DNA of 64,000 bases from Mycolicibacterium neoaurum VKM Ac-1815D (lineage in GTDB: Bacteria; Actinomycetota; Actinomycetes; Mycobacteriales; Mycobacteriaceae): assembly GCF_000317305.3 (NCBI RefSeq), contig NC_023036.2, forward strand, positions 1,736,001 to 1,800,000. The letters run 5' to 3'. The position numbers and the translations under genes were made by a program. Shown one piece after another: positions 38,622-48,273 of the stretch; positions within the stretch are counted from its first letter, which is position 1, and each line of letters starts with the position of its first letter. The notes below the pieces were generated by a model that saw only the letters and a program-made list of their open reading frames with translations, ran no database searches and was not told the DNA's origin.

Positions 38622-39788
38622 GTGGCCAAGAATGAAATCAAGGTCTCGGCCAAAGTGGCCGATACCGTCCGCCCGACGATCGCCGGCGCGGACCGTCATC
38701 GCGGCTGGCATGCCCTGCGGACCATCGCCGGCCGCATCACCACCCCGTTGCTGCCCGACGACTATCTGAAGCTGGCCAACCCGCTGTGGTCGGCCCGCGA
38801 GCTTCGCGGCCGCGTCGTCGAGGTCCGTCGCGAGACCGTGGATTCGGCCACGCTGGTGATCAAGCCGGGGTGGGGGTTCTCCTTCGACTATGCGCCGGGG
38901 CAGTACATCGGCATCGGTCTGCTGGTCGACGGTCGGTGGCGCTGGCGGTCCTACTCGCTGACCTCGGCGCCGGTGCGCGGCGACCGGCAGGCGGGTCTGG
39001 GCTCGCGCGGTCCGCGCACCATCACCATCACGGTCAAGGCGATGCCCGAGGGCTTCCTGTCGACCCACCTGGTCGGCGGTGTCGCACCGGGCACCATCGT
39101 GCGGCTGGCCGCCCCGCAGGGCAATTTCGTCATGCCGGATCCGGCCCCGGCCAAGGTGTTGTTCCTGACGGCGGGCTCGGGTATCACCCCGGTCATGTCG
39201 ATGCTGCGCACGCTGGTCCGCCACGACCAGATCACCGATATCGTGCACGTGCACTCGGCACCCACCGAGGCCGATGTCATGTTCGCCGGTGAGCTCAAGG
39301 AGCTGCACGATGCCCATCCGGGCTACCGGATGCAGGTGCGCACCACTCGGACGCAGGGTCGGCTCGATCTGACCCGCCTCGACGAGGTAGTACCGGATTG
39401 GCGGGACCGGCAGGCCTGGGCATGCGGTCCGGAGGCGATGCTCGACGATGCCGAGCGCGTGTGGACCGAGGCCGGGATCGCCGATGATCTGCACCTGGAG
39501 CGGTTCGCCGTCTCGCGGGCGGCGCCGCACGGCACCGGCGGAACGGTCACCTTCGAGCGCAGTGGCAAGACGGTGACCGCCGATGCCGCCACCTCGTTGA
39601 TGGAAGCCGGCGAAGGCGCGGGCATCCAGATGCCGTTCGGCTGTCGGATGGGCATCTGCCAGTCCTGTGTTGTCGGCCTGGTCGACGGGCATGTCCGCGA
39701 TCTGCGCACCGGTGTGGAGCATGAGCCGGGCTCGCGGGTGCAGACCTGCGTCTCCGCGGCATCCGGCAACTGCACATTGGACGCATAG
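38622..39788 (+). CDS. NADPH oxidoreductase partner of DesA3 (ferredoxin reductase type)
   Basis: A 388-residue electron-transfer protein. The FAD/NAD reductase part (about 55-290) shows [13 protein letters not shown] (FAD), [18 protein letters not shown] (pyridine nucleotide) and [14 protein letters not shown]. The C-terminal plant-type [2Fe-2S] ferredoxin domain (about 300-388) has cysteines in [13 protein letters not shown] and QTCVSAASG. It matches Rv3230c, which supplies electrons to the stearoyl-CoA desaturase encoded next. The GTG has GAGGAG 9 nt upstream. A near-identical palindrome precedes both genes. Confidence 0.94.
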   Translation: MAKNEIKVSAKVADTVRPTIAGADRHRGWHALRTIAGRITTPLLPDDYLKLANPLWSARELRGRVVEVRRETVDSATLVIKPGWGFSFDYAPGQYIGIGLLVDGRWRWRSYSLTSAPVRGDRQAGLGSRGPRTITITVKAMPEGFLSTHLVGGVAPGTIVRLAAPQGNFVMPDPAPAKVLFLTAGSGITPVMSMLRTLVRHDQITDIVHVHSAPTEADVMFAGELKELHDAHPGYRMQVRTTRTQGRLDLTRLDEVVPDWRDRQAWACGPEAMLDDAERVWTEAGIADDLHLERFAVSRAAPHGTGGTVTFERSGKTVTADAATSLMEAGEGAGIQMPFGCRMGICQSCVVGLVDGHVRDLRTGVEHEPGSRVQTCVSAASGNCTLDA

Positions 39789-39801
39789 CTTTTACTGACT
39801 A

Positions 39802-39825
39802 GTAACCTACGGTGCCGTAGGTTAC
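39802..39825. promoter_or_regulatory. 24-bp palindromic operator upstream of desA3
   Basis: Perfect 11-bp arms, GTAACCTACGG (39802-39812) and CCGTAGGTTAC (39815-39825), surround TG. A further GGTTAC...GTAACC pair (39820-39840) overlaps its right half, so two sites may overlap. A GGAAGGAGG ribosome site follows at 39841. Confidence 0.82.
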
Positions 39826-39860
39826 GCTACCGTAGTAACCGGAAGGAGGGCCGAACGACC

Positions 39861-41117
39861 ATGGCAGTAACCGACGTACCGGAATTCGCGCATCTCACCG
39901 AGGCGGATATCGAAGCGCTGGGTGCAGAACTGGACGCGATCCGCCAAGACATCGAAGACTCGCGTGGCGCCGACGACGCCCGCTATATCCGCCGGACCAT
40001 CGCCTTCCAGCGGGGCCTGGATCTCGCAGGCCGGCTGCTGCTGGCAGCCAGCTCCAAGCGATCCTTCTGGTGGGCAGGGGCATCGACCCTCGGCGTGGCC
40101 AAGATCATCGAGAACATGGAGATCGGCCACAACGTCATGCACGGCCAGTGGGACTGGATGAACGATCCCGAGATCCACTCCTCCTCGTGGGAGTGGGACA
40201 TGGGCGGGGTGTCCAAGCACTGGCGGTTCACTCACAACTTCATGCATCACAAGTACACCAACATCCTCGGCATGGACGACGATGTGGGCTACGGCCTCAT
40301 CCGCGTCACCAGGGATGCCAAGTGGCAACCGATGAACGTCTTCAACCTGCTCTTCAACACGGCCCTGATGTCGCTGTTCGAGTGGGGAGTCGGCTTGCAG
40401 CACTTGGAGATCGGCAAGATCTTCAAGGGCCGCGACGACCGTGCCGCGACCGTGGTTCGGATGAAGGAATTCGGGGTCAAGGCCGGTCATCAGATCGCCA
40501 AGGACTACGTGATGTGGCCCGCGCTGACCTCGCTGTCTCCCGGTGCGACCTTCAAGTCGACGATGCGGGCCAACTTCTTGGCCAACATCATCCGCAACGT
40601 ATGGGCCAACGCGGTGATCTTCTGCGGGCATTTCCCCGACGGCGCCGAGAAGTTCACCAAGACCGACATGGTCGGCGAGACCCGCGGCCAGTGGTACCTG
40701 CGCCAGATGCTGGGCAGCGCGAACTTCGACAACGGCCCGGTGCTGCGCTTCATGAGCGGCAACCTGTGCCACCAGATCGAACATCACCTGTTCCCCGATC
40801 TGCCGAGCAACCGCTACTACGACATCTCGATCAAGGTGCGGGCGTTGTGCGAGAAGTACGATCTGCCCTACACCACCGGACCGTTCCTGGTGCAGTACGG
40901 CAAGGCTTGGCGCACCATCGCCAAGCTGTCGCTGCCGGACAAGTACCTCAAGGACACCCGGGACAACGCGCCGGAGACCCGTAGCGAGCGGATGTTCGAG
41001 GAACTCGACGGTTTCGGCGGTATCGATCCGGCCACCGGCAAGCGTCGTGGTCTGAAGTCCGCGATCGCCGCGGTTCGCGGCGGTGGATGGCGTCGCAAGC
41101 ACAAAGCCGCCGCCTGA
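39861..41117 (+). CDS. desA3: stearoyl-CoA delta-9 desaturase DesA3
   Basis: A 418-residue membrane di-iron desaturase that makes oleoyl-CoA from stearoyl-CoA for phospholipid and triacylglycerol synthesis. The histidine boxes are HNVMHGQWDW (from residue 90), HNFMHHKYTN (from residue 125) and HQIEHHLFPDLP (from residue 304). A hydrophobic hairpin lies around residues 160-190. The partner reductase is directly upstream with a 72-nt gap that holds its own operator. The ATG has a strong GGAAGGAGG. Confidence 0.95.
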   Translation: MAVTDVPEFAHLTEADIEALGAELDAIRQDIEDSRGADDARYIRRTIAFQRGLDLAGRLLLAASSKRSFWWAGASTLGVAKIIENMEIGHNVMHGQWDWMNDPEIHSSSWEWDMGGVSKHWRFTHNFMHHKYTNILGMDDDVGYGLIRVTRDAKWQPMNVFNLLFNTALMSLFEWGVGLQHLEIGKIFKGRDDRAATVVRMKEFGVKAGHQIAKDYVMWPALTSLSPGATFKSTMRANFLANIIRNVWANAVIFCGHFPDGAEKFTKTDMVGETRGQWYLRQMLGSANFDNGPVLRFMSGNLCHQIEHHLFPDLPSNRYYDISIKVRALCEKYDLPYTTGPFLVQYGKAWRTIAKLSLPDKYLKDTRDNAPETRSERMFEELDGFGGIDPATGKRRGLKSAIAAVRGGGWRRKHKAAA

Positions 41118-41127
41118 GCTCACCCAC

Positions 41128-41172
41128 AACCGCGAGCGTGCGTGTCTGCACCAAGACACGCCGCTCGCGGTT
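41128..41172. terminator. bidirectional hairpin terminator between desA3 and rsgA
   Basis: An 11-bp outer stem, AACCGCGAGCG (41128-41138) with 41162-41172, a small internal loop, and a 6-bp inner stem CGTGTC/GACACG. It lies between convergent stops. Confidence 0.78.
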
Positions 41173-41197
41173 CTGCGTTCACGCACGCTCGTGGTGT

Positions 41198-42184
41198 TCA
41201 GTACCCCGCTTCGCCAAGGGTGACCAGCAGTCGACGCGCCGCGGCCACCCGCGCCGCCGCCGGACCGGTCAGCGCGTCCAACGCGCACTCGGGGTCGGCG
41301 GGAGGCCCGAGGTGTCCGCAGCCGCGGGGGCAATCATCCACGGCCGCAGCGAGATCCGAGAAGGACGCAACGACGTCATCGGGTTTGATGTGGGCAAGGC
41401 CGAACGACCGGATACCCGGTGTGTCGATCACCCATCCCGATTCCCGCAGCGGCAGGGCAACCGACTGGGTGGACGTGTGCCGCCCCTTGCCGACGCCGGT
41501 CACCGACCCCGTGGCCCGGTCCGCATCGGGCACAAGACGATTCACCAGCGTGGACTTGCCGACCCCGGAATGCCCGAGCAGCACCGTCACCTTGCCCGCC
41601 AACAGCGGTGCCACCACATCCAGCGGATCGTCCCGGCCCGCCGTCACCACCTGCAGATCCAGATCGGCGAACTGGGCTGCGAACTCCACGGGAGAGGCCA
41701 GATCGGACTTGGTCAGACACAGGATCGGGATCAGTCCGCCGGTGAATGCCGCGATCAGGGCGCGGTCGACGAACCCGGTGCGCGGCGGCGGGTCGGCCAG
41801 CGCCACCACGATCAGCAGTTGATCGGCATTGGCCACCACCACCCGCTCGGTCGGGTCGGTGTCATCGGCCGTGCGCCGCAACACCGTTCGCCGCTCAGCG
41901 CGACGGATGATGCGGGCCAGCGTGTCCGGTCGACCGGACACGTCACCGACGATGCCGACCTCGTCACCGACGACGATCGGCGTCCGGCCGAGTTCACGGG
42001 CCCGCATCGCGGTGACGTTACGGTGCGGGTCGCCACCGAGCGCGCAACCCCATCGCCCACGGTCGACGGTGACGACCATGGCGTCCTCGGCGTCGGCGTG
42101 TTCGGGACGGGTCTTGGTGCGCGGACGCGAACCCTTGCCCGGGCGGACCCGGACATCGGACTCGTCGTACTCGCGCGACTTCAC
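41198..42184 (-). CDS. rsgA: ribosome small-subunit GTPase RsgA
   Basis: A 328-residue circularly permuted GTPase that checks late 30S maturation. An N-terminal OB fold (about 30-95) is followed by the permuted G domain: CLTKSDL (G4) precedes [16 protein letters not shown] (G1) and [10 protein letters not shown] (G3). The C-terminal zinc finger is [20 protein letters not shown] (Cys/His ligands). The GTG start overlaps the aroA TGA (GTGA), giving the family length; a longer open frame upstream lies inside aroA and is rejected. Confidence 0.95.
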   Translation of the reverse strand: MKSREYDESDVRVRPGKGSRPRTKTRPEHADAEDAMVVTVDRGRWGCALGGDPHRNVTAMRARELGRTPIVVGDEVGIVGDVSGRPDTLARIIRRAERRTVLRRTADDTDPTERVVVANADQLLIVVALADPPPRTGFVDRALIAAFTGGLIPILCLTKSDLASPVEFAAQFADLDLQVVTAGRDDPLDVVAPLLAGKVTVLLGHSGVGKSTLVNRLVPDADRATGSVTGVGKGRHTSTQSVALPLRESGWVIDTPGIRSFGLAHIKPDDVVASFSDLAAAVDDCPRGCGHLGPPADPECALDALTGPAAARVAAARRLLVTLGEAGY

Positions 42185-43446
42185 ATCGGGCCCAACATCG
42201 CCGCCCACATCCCCGGGAAGTCGGGCAGGGTCTTGGCCGTGGTGGCGATGTCCTCGACCTCGACGCCCGGCACCCGCAACCCGATGATCGCCCCGGCCGT
42301 GGCCATCCGGTGATCGGCGTAGGACCGCCACACCCCGCCGTGCATCGGCACCGCGGTGATCCGCAGGCCGTCGTCGGTCTCGATGCAGTCACCGCCCAGG
42401 TTGGTGATCTCGGTGCGCAACGCCGCCAGTCGGTCGGTCTCGTGCCCGCGCAGATGGGCGATCCCGCGCAGCGTGGACACCGATCCCGGGGCGGCCAGGG
42501 TTGCCAGTGCGGCCACCGCAGGGGCCAGCTCGCCGATATCGTGCAAGTCGATGTCGATACCGCCGAACTGCGCGGCGCCGCGCGCTTCAAGGTACGAATC
42601 ATGATGTACTGCGGTCACATTCACCCGCGCCAGCAGATCGAGGATATCGCCGGCCGGCTGGATGCTCGCCGCGGGCCAGCGGGTGATGCGCACGGTGCCC
42701 GCGGTGACGGCGGCCGCGGCCAGGAACGGCACGGAGTTGGACAGATCGGGCTCGATCACCCAGTCCATGGCGGCCACCGTGCCCGGTTCGACACGCCATC
42801 GGTTGGCGATGCTGTCGTCGACGCTCACCCCGGCGCTGCGCAGCATCGACACCGTCATCGAGATGTGCGGGGCCGAGGGCACCGAGTCGCCGGTGTGCAC
42901 CACGGTCAGCCCGTCGGTGAAACCGGCACCGGACAACAGCAGACCAGAGACGAACTGGGAGGAGGCCGATGCGTCGATGCGGACCTCGCCACCGGACACC
43001 GCGCCGTGGCCGCGCACCCGGAACGGCAATCCATCGCCCTCGATGTCGACGCCGAGGCCGCGCAGCGCATCCAACAGCGGCGCGATCGGGCGGGCCCTGG
43101 CCTGTTCGTCACCGTCGAAGACGACCGTCTCGCCGCCCTGCGCCGCGACCGCGGGCAGGAAGCGTAGGACCGTGCCTGCCAGCCCACAGTCGATGCGGGT
43201 GTCCGCGGCGGGGGCGACGGCGCCCTCGACGGTCAGGTCGGTGCCCGCGCCGCTGACCCGCACGCCCAGGGCGCGCAGGGCGTCGATCATCAGGTCGGTA
43301 TCGCGGCTGCGCAGCGCACCGGCGATGGTCGATGCTCCTGCCAGCGCGGCCAGCACCAACGCGCGGTTGGTCAGCGATTTGGACCCGGGCACCTCGACGG
43401 TGGCGTTCACGGGGGTGGTGGTCGTCGGTGCCGGCCAGTTGCTCAC
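42181..43446 (-). CDS. aroA: 3-phosphoshikimate 1-carboxyvinyltransferase (EPSP synthase)
   Basis: A 421-residue cytosolic enzyme of the shikimate pathway, joining PEP to shikimate-3-P. The N-terminal motif [20 protein letters not shown] binds phosphoshikimate. [37 protein letters not shown] and the C-terminal [16 protein letters not shown] are family signatures. The GTG start yields the typical N-terminus ([20 protein letters not shown]). Coupled to rsgA downstream; divergent from the SRAP gene with a 19-nt gap. Confidence 0.96.
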   Translation of the reverse strand: MSNWPAPTTTTPVNATVEVPGSKSLTNRALVLAALAGASTIAGALRSRDTDLMIDALRALGVRVSGAGTDLTVEGAVAPAADTRIDCGLAGTVLRFLPAVAAQGGETVVFDGDEQARARPIAPLLDALRGLGVDIEGDGLPFRVRGHGAVSGGEVRIDASASSQFVSGLLLSGAGFTDGLTVVHTGDSVPSAPHISMTVSMLRSAGVSVDDSIANRWRVEPGTVAAMDWVIEPDLSNSVPFLAAAAVTAGTVRITRWPAASIQPAGDILDLLARVNVTAVHHDSYLEARGAAQFGGIDIDLHDIGELAPAVAALATLAAPGSVSTLRGIAHLRGHETDRLAALRTEITNLGGDCIETDDGLRITAVPMHGGVWRSYADHRMATAGAIIGLRVPGVEVEDIATTAKTLPDFPGMWAAMLGPM

Positions 43447-43452
43447 GGCCTC

Positions 43453-43458
43453 TATCCT
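43453..43458 (+). promoter_or_regulatory. predicted -10 box of leaderless SRAP mRNA
   Basis: TATCCT ends 7 nt before ATG 43466 in the 19-nt gap between divergent aroA and SRAP genes. No Shine-Dalgarno is present. Confidence 0.42.
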
Positions 43459-43465
43459 GCCTGGT

Positions 43466-44275
43466 ATGTGTGGGCGATTTGCGGTGACCACCGACCCGGC
43501 GTTGCTGGCCGAGAAAATCAAGGCCTTGGACGAAACCACCGTGACGGCCGAAGGCCAGGGCGGGCCCAACTTCAACGTGGCTCCGACCACCACCATCAGC
43601 TCCGTGGTCAAGCGCCACGGCCATACTTCCCCGTCGCTTCGCTCGCCCCAGGACGAACCCCAGGACGAACCCGAGGACGAGTCCAGCAGGCGGATCCGCT
43701 CGATGCGCTGGGGACTGATCCCGCCATGGTCGAAGACCGGCGAGGATGGCGGTCCCGACCTGAAGAAGGGACCGCTGCTGATCAACGCCCGTGCCGAGAC
43801 GGTCACCACCTCGCCGGCGTTCCGCGGCTCGGCCAAGAACAAGCGCTGTCTGATCCCGATGGACGGCTGGTACGAGTGGAAGCCCGGAATCGTCGAGGGC
43901 GCCAAGAAGCCCGCCAAGACGCCGTACTACATGTACGCCGCCGACGGTGAGCCGCTCTTCATGGCCGGGCTGTGGTCCACCTGGCGGCCGAAGGACGCGG
44001 CGCGGGACATGCCACCGCTGCTCAGCTGCACCATCATCACGACCGACTCGGCCGCGCAGCTTGCCGATATCCACGACCGGATGCCGCTGACCATCAGTGC
44101 CGCCGACTGGGACCGCTGGCTGGACCCGGACGCACCGATCGACGAGGGACTGCTGCGCGGGCACGGTGATCTCGACCGCATCGAGATCCGCGAGGTGTCG
44201 CGACTGGTGAACAGCGTGCGCAACAACGGTCCGGAGCTCATCGAGCCCGCCACGCACGACGAGGGCCTGTTTTGA
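43466..44275 (+). CDS. SRAP/HMCES-family abasic-site processing protein
   Basis: A 269-residue protein that forms a covalent link to abasic sites in single-stranded DNA, shielding them during replication (YedK/HMCES family, Rv3226c position). Removal of Met exposes catalytic Cys2 (MCGRFAVT). Other active-site parts are FNVAPTTTI (Asn), MDGWYEWK (Glu) and [10 protein letters not shown] (His). An acidic repeat insert ([11 protein letters not shown], about residues 67-78) is not in the core fold. The 3' end overlaps the next gene by TTGA. Confidence 0.93.
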   Translation: MCGRFAVTTDPALLAEKIKALDETTVTAEGQGGPNFNVAPTTTISSVVKRHGHTSPSLRSPQDEPQDEPEDESSRRIRSMRWGLIPPWSKTGEDGGPDLKKGPLLINARAETVTTSPAFRGSAKNKRCLIPMDGWYEWKPGIVEGAKKPAKTPYYMYAADGEPLFMAGLWSTWRPKDAARDMPPLLSCTIITTDSAAQLADIHDRMPLTISAADWDRWLDPDAPIDEGLLRGHGDLDRIEIREVSRLVNSVRNNGPELIEPATHDEGLF

Positions 44276-45747
44276 CACTCACACCGCAGCTCCTCGACGG
44301 TCTGGGTGCCGACCTGCGCTCGGCAGGGTTCACCGTCGACGGTGGTGCCGCCCTACTGGGGCCCGAGGCCAATGATGCGCTGGGCCGCGGCATCTGGTGG
44401 CCGGCGCTGCGCGCCACCGGCGCCGACCGGTTGTCGGTGTTGGTCCGGTTGTTCCTGCTCGGTGCGGTCGAATCGCGGGATCGATTGCAGCGGGCGTTCC
44501 CATCGGTGCCGCTGGAGGCGCTCATCGGGGCCGGGGTACTGGAGCCGGCGGGGCCCGGGGGATGGCGGGCGGCGCTGGACATCCGCCCGCACAGCGACGG
44601 CGATCGCGATCACCTGGTGGTCTCGGATCAGGACGCCGCGCTGCGCGCCGGACCGTTGCGCCGCGATCACGTGCTCGGCATCGGCGGGGCGTCGATGTCG
44701 TTGGCGCGGGCGATCATCCGTACCCCGGTGCGCCGGGCGTTGGATCTGGGCACCGGGTGCGGTATCCAGGCGCTGCACCTGGACGCGCACTGTGCCGATA
44801 TCGTCGCCACCGACACCAACGAACGGGCGCTGATGTTGGCGGCGGCCACCGCCCGGCTCAACGGGATGAATTGGGATATGCGCCTGGGCAGCCTGTTCGA
44901 GCCGGTGGCCGGTGAGCGGTTCGACCTGATCGTGTCCAATCCGCCGTTCGTCATCGGCTCGGGTGCCACCGACTACATCTATCGGGACTCCGGGTTGGCA
45001 GGCGACCAGTTGTGTCGCAACCTGATCGAACAGCTGCCCGATCACCTTGAGCCCGGTGGCACGGCTCAGATCATGGCCAACTGGATCGTCGGTGAACAGG
45101 ACTGGCGCGAGCGGGTGGCCGGGTGGCTGGCAGGCACCGGATTACACGCCTGGGTGGTGCAGCGGGAGTTGGCCGATCCGGTCAGCTATGTCTCGCTGTG
45201 GTTGGCCGACGCCGGCGAGCCGCCGGAGGTGGCCGCGGTCCGCGGCGGCCAGTGGCTGGACTGGTTCGCCGAGGAGGGGGTCCGGGCCATCGGGATGGGG
45301 CTGATCACGGTGCGCCGGCCGGCCGCCGGTGAACAGCCCGAACAGATCCTCGAGGAGATCACCGGTGCCGACGAGGCCCCGACCGGTGTCGAGGTGCAGG
45401 CTTTCCTCGCTCGTCGCGCCTATCTGCGCGACACGGACGATGACGCCCTGCTCGCCGCCCGACTGTCGACCGCACCGGTACTGCTCGAACAGCATTCGCT
45501 GCCGGGGCCGGATGGCTGGCAGCAGATCGGCGCGGCGGTGCGCCGTCCGGGCGGACCGGGTGCGGTGATCGGCGTCGACGATGTCTTCACCGCGCTGCTG
45601 GCCGGGTGTCGCGGCGAGGTGCCCCTCGGCACCCTCATCGACCTGCTGGCCGCGCACCACGGGGTGGCGGCCGATGCGCTGGCCGACGCCGCGCTGCCGG
45701 AGATCCGGGAGGCGATCGGTCACGGGATCCTGTATCAGGCCGGGTGA
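44272..45747 (+). CDS. large class I methyltransferase (HemK/PrmC-like core)
   Basis: A 491-residue SAM-dependent methyltransferase. The N-terminal helical domain (about 1-120) resembles DUF7059. The Rossmann core has RALDLGTGCGIQALHLDAH (SAM site) and the NPPY-type catalytic motif FDLIVSNPPFVIG, typical of enzymes methylating glutamine amide or adenine amino groups. A C-terminal region of about 170 residues is unassigned. The TTG start overlaps the SRAP TGA, so the two are co-translated. Targets could be a release factor, ribosomal protein or DNA. Confidence 0.85.
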   Translation: MTLTPQLLDGLGADLRSAGFTVDGGAALLGPEANDALGRGIWWPALRATGADRLSVLVRLFLLGAVESRDRLQRAFPSVPLEALIGAGVLEPAGPGGWRAALDIRPHSDGDRDHLVVSDQDAALRAGPLRRDHVLGIGGASMSLARAIIRTPVRRALDLGTGCGIQALHLDAHCADIVATDTNERALMLAAATARLNGMNWDMRLGSLFEPVAGERFDLIVSNPPFVIGSGATDYIYRDSGLAGDQLCRNLIEQLPDHLEPGGTAQIMANWIVGEQDWRERVAGWLAGTGLHAWVVQRELADPVSYVSLWLADAGEPPEVAAVRGGQWLDWFAEEGVRAIGMGLITVRRPAAGEQPEQILEEITGADEAPTGVEVQAFLARRAYLRDTDDDALLAARLSTAPVLLEQHSLPGPDGWQQIGAAVRRPGGPGAVIGVDDVFTALLAGCRGEVPLGTLIDLLAAHHGVAADALADAALPEIREAIGHGILYQAG

Positions 45748-46508
45748 CGGACGGCGGCGACAACCGCGTAGGAGGCCTCGAAGCCGACCGTCCCGTCGGC
45801 AGCCGTGCGGGCATCCAATGCCGCCCGGAACGCCTCGACGAGACGGGCGCCGGTCGGTTGGTCGAGTCGGGACAGGATGTCGACGTGCATGGGGGACTCG
45901 TCGGTGATGAACTGCACGGCGTGCGCCGTCGAATCGAAGGTCCACGGATGCGCACCGCGTCCGATGGTGATCCGGTCGAAATCGGTCAGCAGGCGTGCGG
46001 TGGCCACCTCGGGGTCACCCCACTGATCGGGGCTGTGGGTGCCCGCGGGGCGTGGGCCGAGGACCTCGACGATCGGGTCGTAGAACGGATTCTCGGCGTC
46101 GCGCACCCAGGTCGAGAAGGCGAACACCCCGCCCGGTCGGAGCAGCCGGGCCACCTCGGTCATCATCGCCGCCGGCTCGACGAAGATGGTGCCCATGTTC
46201 GACACCGCGATGTCGAAGGACGCGTCGGGCAGTCCGGTGGCGGCGGCATCGGCGGCCACCCAGCGCACCGCGTCGCCGCCCGGTTTACCCGCCGCGATCG
46301 CCAGCAGTTCCGGGGTCAGGTCCACACCCGTCACGGTGGCGCCCGCCGCCGCGGCGGAGAGTGCGGCACTGCCGGTGCCGCAGGCCAGGTCGACGATATC
46401 GGCATCCGGTAGCGGCCGCAGTCGACCGGCGGTGTCCACGACGCGGGCGGCGATGGCAGAGATCTGTTGTGCGACGGCCTCATACCGTCCTGCTGACCAG
46501 AGGGACAC
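45735..46508 (-). CDS. class I SAM-dependent methyltransferase (Methyltransf_11/25)
   Basis: A 257-residue methyltransferase with motif I DIVDLACGTGSAALSAAAAG, motif II TGVDLTPELL, and LPDASFDIAVSNMG and LLRPGGVFAFSTWV later. It looks like small-molecule C- or O-methyltransferases of the UbiE type. The substrate is unknown. The GTG start has TAGGGT at -12 to -7. It converges on the preceding methyltransferase with a 13-nt overlap. Confidence 0.83.
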   Translation of the reverse strand: MSLWSAGRYEAVAQQISAIAARVVDTAGRLRPLPDADIVDLACGTGSAALSAAAAGATVTGVDLTPELLAIAAGKPGGDAVRWVAADAAATGLPDASFDIAVSNMGTIFVEPAAMMTEVARLLRPGGVFAFSTWVRDAENPFYDPIVEVLGPRPAGTHSPDQWGDPEVATARLLTDFDRITIGRGAHPWTFDSTAHAVQFITDESPMHVDILSRLDQPTGARLVEAFRAALDARTAADGTVGFEASYAVVAAVRHPA

Positions 46509-46514
46509 GTCGTC

Positions 46515-46520
46515 ACCCTA
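46515..46520 (-). promoter_or_regulatory. predicted -10 box of leaderless methyltransferase mRNA
   Basis: TAGGGT on the minus strand lies exactly at -12 to -7 of GTG 46508, with no ribosome site. Confidence 0.45.
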
Positions 46521-46568
46521 GCCGTCGGCGGGAGCGCGGGGGCGCCCACGATCCCACGGCCGGCACGG

Positions 46569-46886
46569 TCAGTCGAGCAGTGTGCGGATCTCCGGCGTCA
46601 CCTCGTCGACGGAGCCGGCGAAGTCGTCGTGGGTGTCCAGGAACTTCGCCACGAACGAACACACCGGCACGATGCGCATGCCTGCGGCGACGGTATCGGT
46701 CAGCGCACCGCGAATCAGCTTGCTGCCCAGTCCCTTTCCGCCGTACTGCTCGCCGATCTCGGTGTGATGGAAGATCCGCTGCCGACCATGATCGCGGTAT
46801 TCGGCGAAACCCGCCAGATCCTGGCCTTGGTGGATTTCGAAGCGGGTTCGCTCGGATGCGTGGGTGACGGTGACGGTGTCGGACAT
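46569..46886 (-). CDS. small GNAT-fold N-acetyltransferase (NATD1-like)
   Basis: A 105-residue single-domain acetyltransferase-like protein of the YjdJ/NATD1 group. The acetyl-CoA loop is EQYGGKGLGSKLIRGALTD (Q/GxxGxG/A), with MRIVPVCSFVAKFLDTH after it. It is much smaller than ordinary GNAT enzymes, as usual for this group. The acceptor is unknown. The ATG lacks a clear ribosome site. It lies 33 nt upstream of, and on the same strand as, no obvious partner; ybaK is next, separately promoted. Confidence 0.83.
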   Translation of the reverse strand: MSDTVTVTHASERTRFEIHQGQDLAGFAEYRDHGRQRIFHHTEIGEQYGGKGLGSKLIRGALTDTVAAGMRIVPVCSFVAKFLDTHDDFAGSVDEVTPEIRTLLD

Positions 46887-46919
46887 GATTCCATCATGGC
46901 CCTGGCTCGTGCCGGGTGA

Positions 46920-47411
46920 TCACGGCGCCAGGATGTCGGCGGTGCGCGCGCCGGTGAGGCGCACGAGGTCGCCGGGGGCCAGCGCGACATCCCAGCCCCG
47001 CTTGCCCGCGCTGCACAGCACCCGATCCCAGTTCAGCGCCGAGGAGTCCACGACCGTCGGCAATGCCTTGCGCTGGCCCAACGGCGAGATCCCGCCGAGG
47101 ACGTAGCCGGTGGCCCGCTCGGCGGCTGCCTTCTCGGCCATCGTGGCCTTCGGTGTGCCCAGTGCGGCGGCGGCGGCCTTGAGTGACAACTTGGCGGGCA
47201 CCGGCAGCACGGCGACCGCCAAGCCGCCGGGCACGGCGAGCACCAGCGTCTTGAAGATCTGTTCCGGGGCCAGCCCGTGCGCGGCGGCCAGCGCGGCGAC
47301 CGCCTCGTCACCGAAGGACTCGGCGCGCGGATCGTGCTGATACCGCAGGATCTCGTGAGCGGCGCCATCGTCGACCAGGACCCCGATGGCCGGGGTAGCT
47401 GCGCGTGCCAC
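46920..47411 (-). CDS. ybaK: Cys-tRNA(Pro)/Cys-tRNA(Cys) deacylase YbaK
   Basis: A 163-residue trans-editing protein that removes cysteine misloaded on tRNA-Pro. The YbaK fold shows TPAIGVLVDDGAAHEILRY, QIFKTLVLAVPGGLAVAVLP, the active-site Lys region (LPVPAKLSLKAAAAALG) and TGYVLGGISPLGQRKALPTV. GTG 47411 is chosen because it starts at the conserved N-terminus and has TAAGGT at -13 to -8; the frame stays open further upstream. Divergent from sigH. As I recall, M. tuberculosis has only fragments here. Confidence 0.9.
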   Translation of the reverse strand: MARAATPAIGVLVDDGAAHEILRYQHDPRAESFGDEAVAALAAAHGLAPEQIFKTLVLAVPGGLAVAVLPVPAKLSLKAAAAALGTPKATMAEKAAAERATGYVLGGISPLGQRKALPTVVDSSALNWDRVLCSAGKRGWDVALAPGDLVRLTGARTADILAP

Positions 47412-47418
47412 CCGACCG

Positions 47419-47424
47419 ACCTTA
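47419..47424 (-). promoter_or_regulatory. predicted -10 box of leaderless ybaK mRNA
   Basis: TAAGGT on the minus strand ends 7 nt before GTG 47411. Confidence 0.4.
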
Positions 47425-47451
47425 GCTGTCGTGCCCCGGCCCGGGCCGTCC

Positions 47452-47479
47452 GGGAATGAGCGGGCCACGACCCCGTGTT
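47452..47479 (+). promoter_or_regulatory. candidate SigH-dependent autoregulatory promoter
   Basis: GGGAATG (47452-47458), 17 nt, then TGTT (47476-47479) approximates the published mycobacterial SigH pattern GGGAAYA-N16/17-cGTT. It lies about 155 nt before the sigH ATG, and sigH is known to activate itself on oxidative and heat stress. Confidence 0.45.
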
Positions 47480-47634
47480 GTTGGAGTTGACGCGGCCCGA
47501 GCCAGGTTGTGTCGGTCATTGCCTTTAGGATCGTCAGATAGGGGATTTTGGTGCCAACGGCCTGCCTTGAACGTCCGGTGGTCGCACTGGAGTGGTTCGG
47601 TGGCGCCGCAACAGAAGGGACGGTGTCTCCCGCA

Positions 47635-48273
47635 ATGACCGATATCGACGATGTGGCCGCCGCGCCGGCCGAAGAAACCGACGCCGAACTCACCGCGCGC
47701 TTCGAACGCGACGCCATCCCGTTGCTCGACCAGCTCTACGGCGGCGCTCTGCGGATGACGCGCAACCCGGCCGATGCCGAGGACCTGCTGCAGGAGACGA
47801 TGGTCAAGGCCTACGCCGGCTTCCGCTCCTTCCGCGCGGGCACGAACCTCAAGGCGTGGCTGTACCGCATCCTGACCAACACCTACATCAACAGCTACCG
47901 CAAGAAGCAGCGGCAGCCTGCGGAGTACCCGACCGACGAGATCACCGACTGGCAGCTGGCCGCCAACGCCGAGCACTCCTCGACGGGTCTTCGTTCGGCG
48001 GAGGTCGAGGCGCTCGAAGCCCTCCCGGATACCGAGATCAAGGCCGCGCTGCAGGCGCTGCCAGAGGAATTCCGGATGGCGGTGTACTACGCCGATGTCG
48101 AAGGTTTCCCGTACAAGGAGATCGCGGAGATCATGGACACGCCGATCGGCACGGTGATGTCGCGACTGCATCGCGGCAGGAAACAATTACGTGAGCTGCT
48201 GGCCGATGTGGCCCGCGACCGTGGCTTCCTACGAGGTCAGCAGCAGGACGAGCCGGAGGAGGTCTCTTCGTGA
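47635..48273 (+). CDS. sigH: ECF sigma factor SigH
   Basis: A 212-residue group 4 sigma factor for thiol-oxidative and heat stress. Region 2 (about 25-95) includes [20 protein letters not shown] and [16 protein letters not shown]. Region 4 (about 135-190) includes [16 protein letters not shown] and [17 protein letters not shown]. Nearly identical to my memory of M. tuberculosis SigH apart from the ends. The next gene encodes its redox-sensitive anti-sigma factor and overlaps it by GTGA. The ATG at 47635 was preferred over the earlier in-frame GTG at 47548 by homology. Confidence 0.96.
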   Translation: MTDIDDVAAAPAEETDAELTARFERDAIPLLDQLYGGALRMTRNPADAEDLLQETMVKAYAGFRSFRAGTNLKAWLYRILTNTYINSYRKKQRQPAEYPTDEITDWQLAANAEHSSTGLRSAEVEALEALPDTEIKAALQALPEEFRMAVYYADVEGFPYKEIAEIMDTPIGTVMSRLHRGRKQLRELLADVARDRGFLRGQQQDEPEEVSS

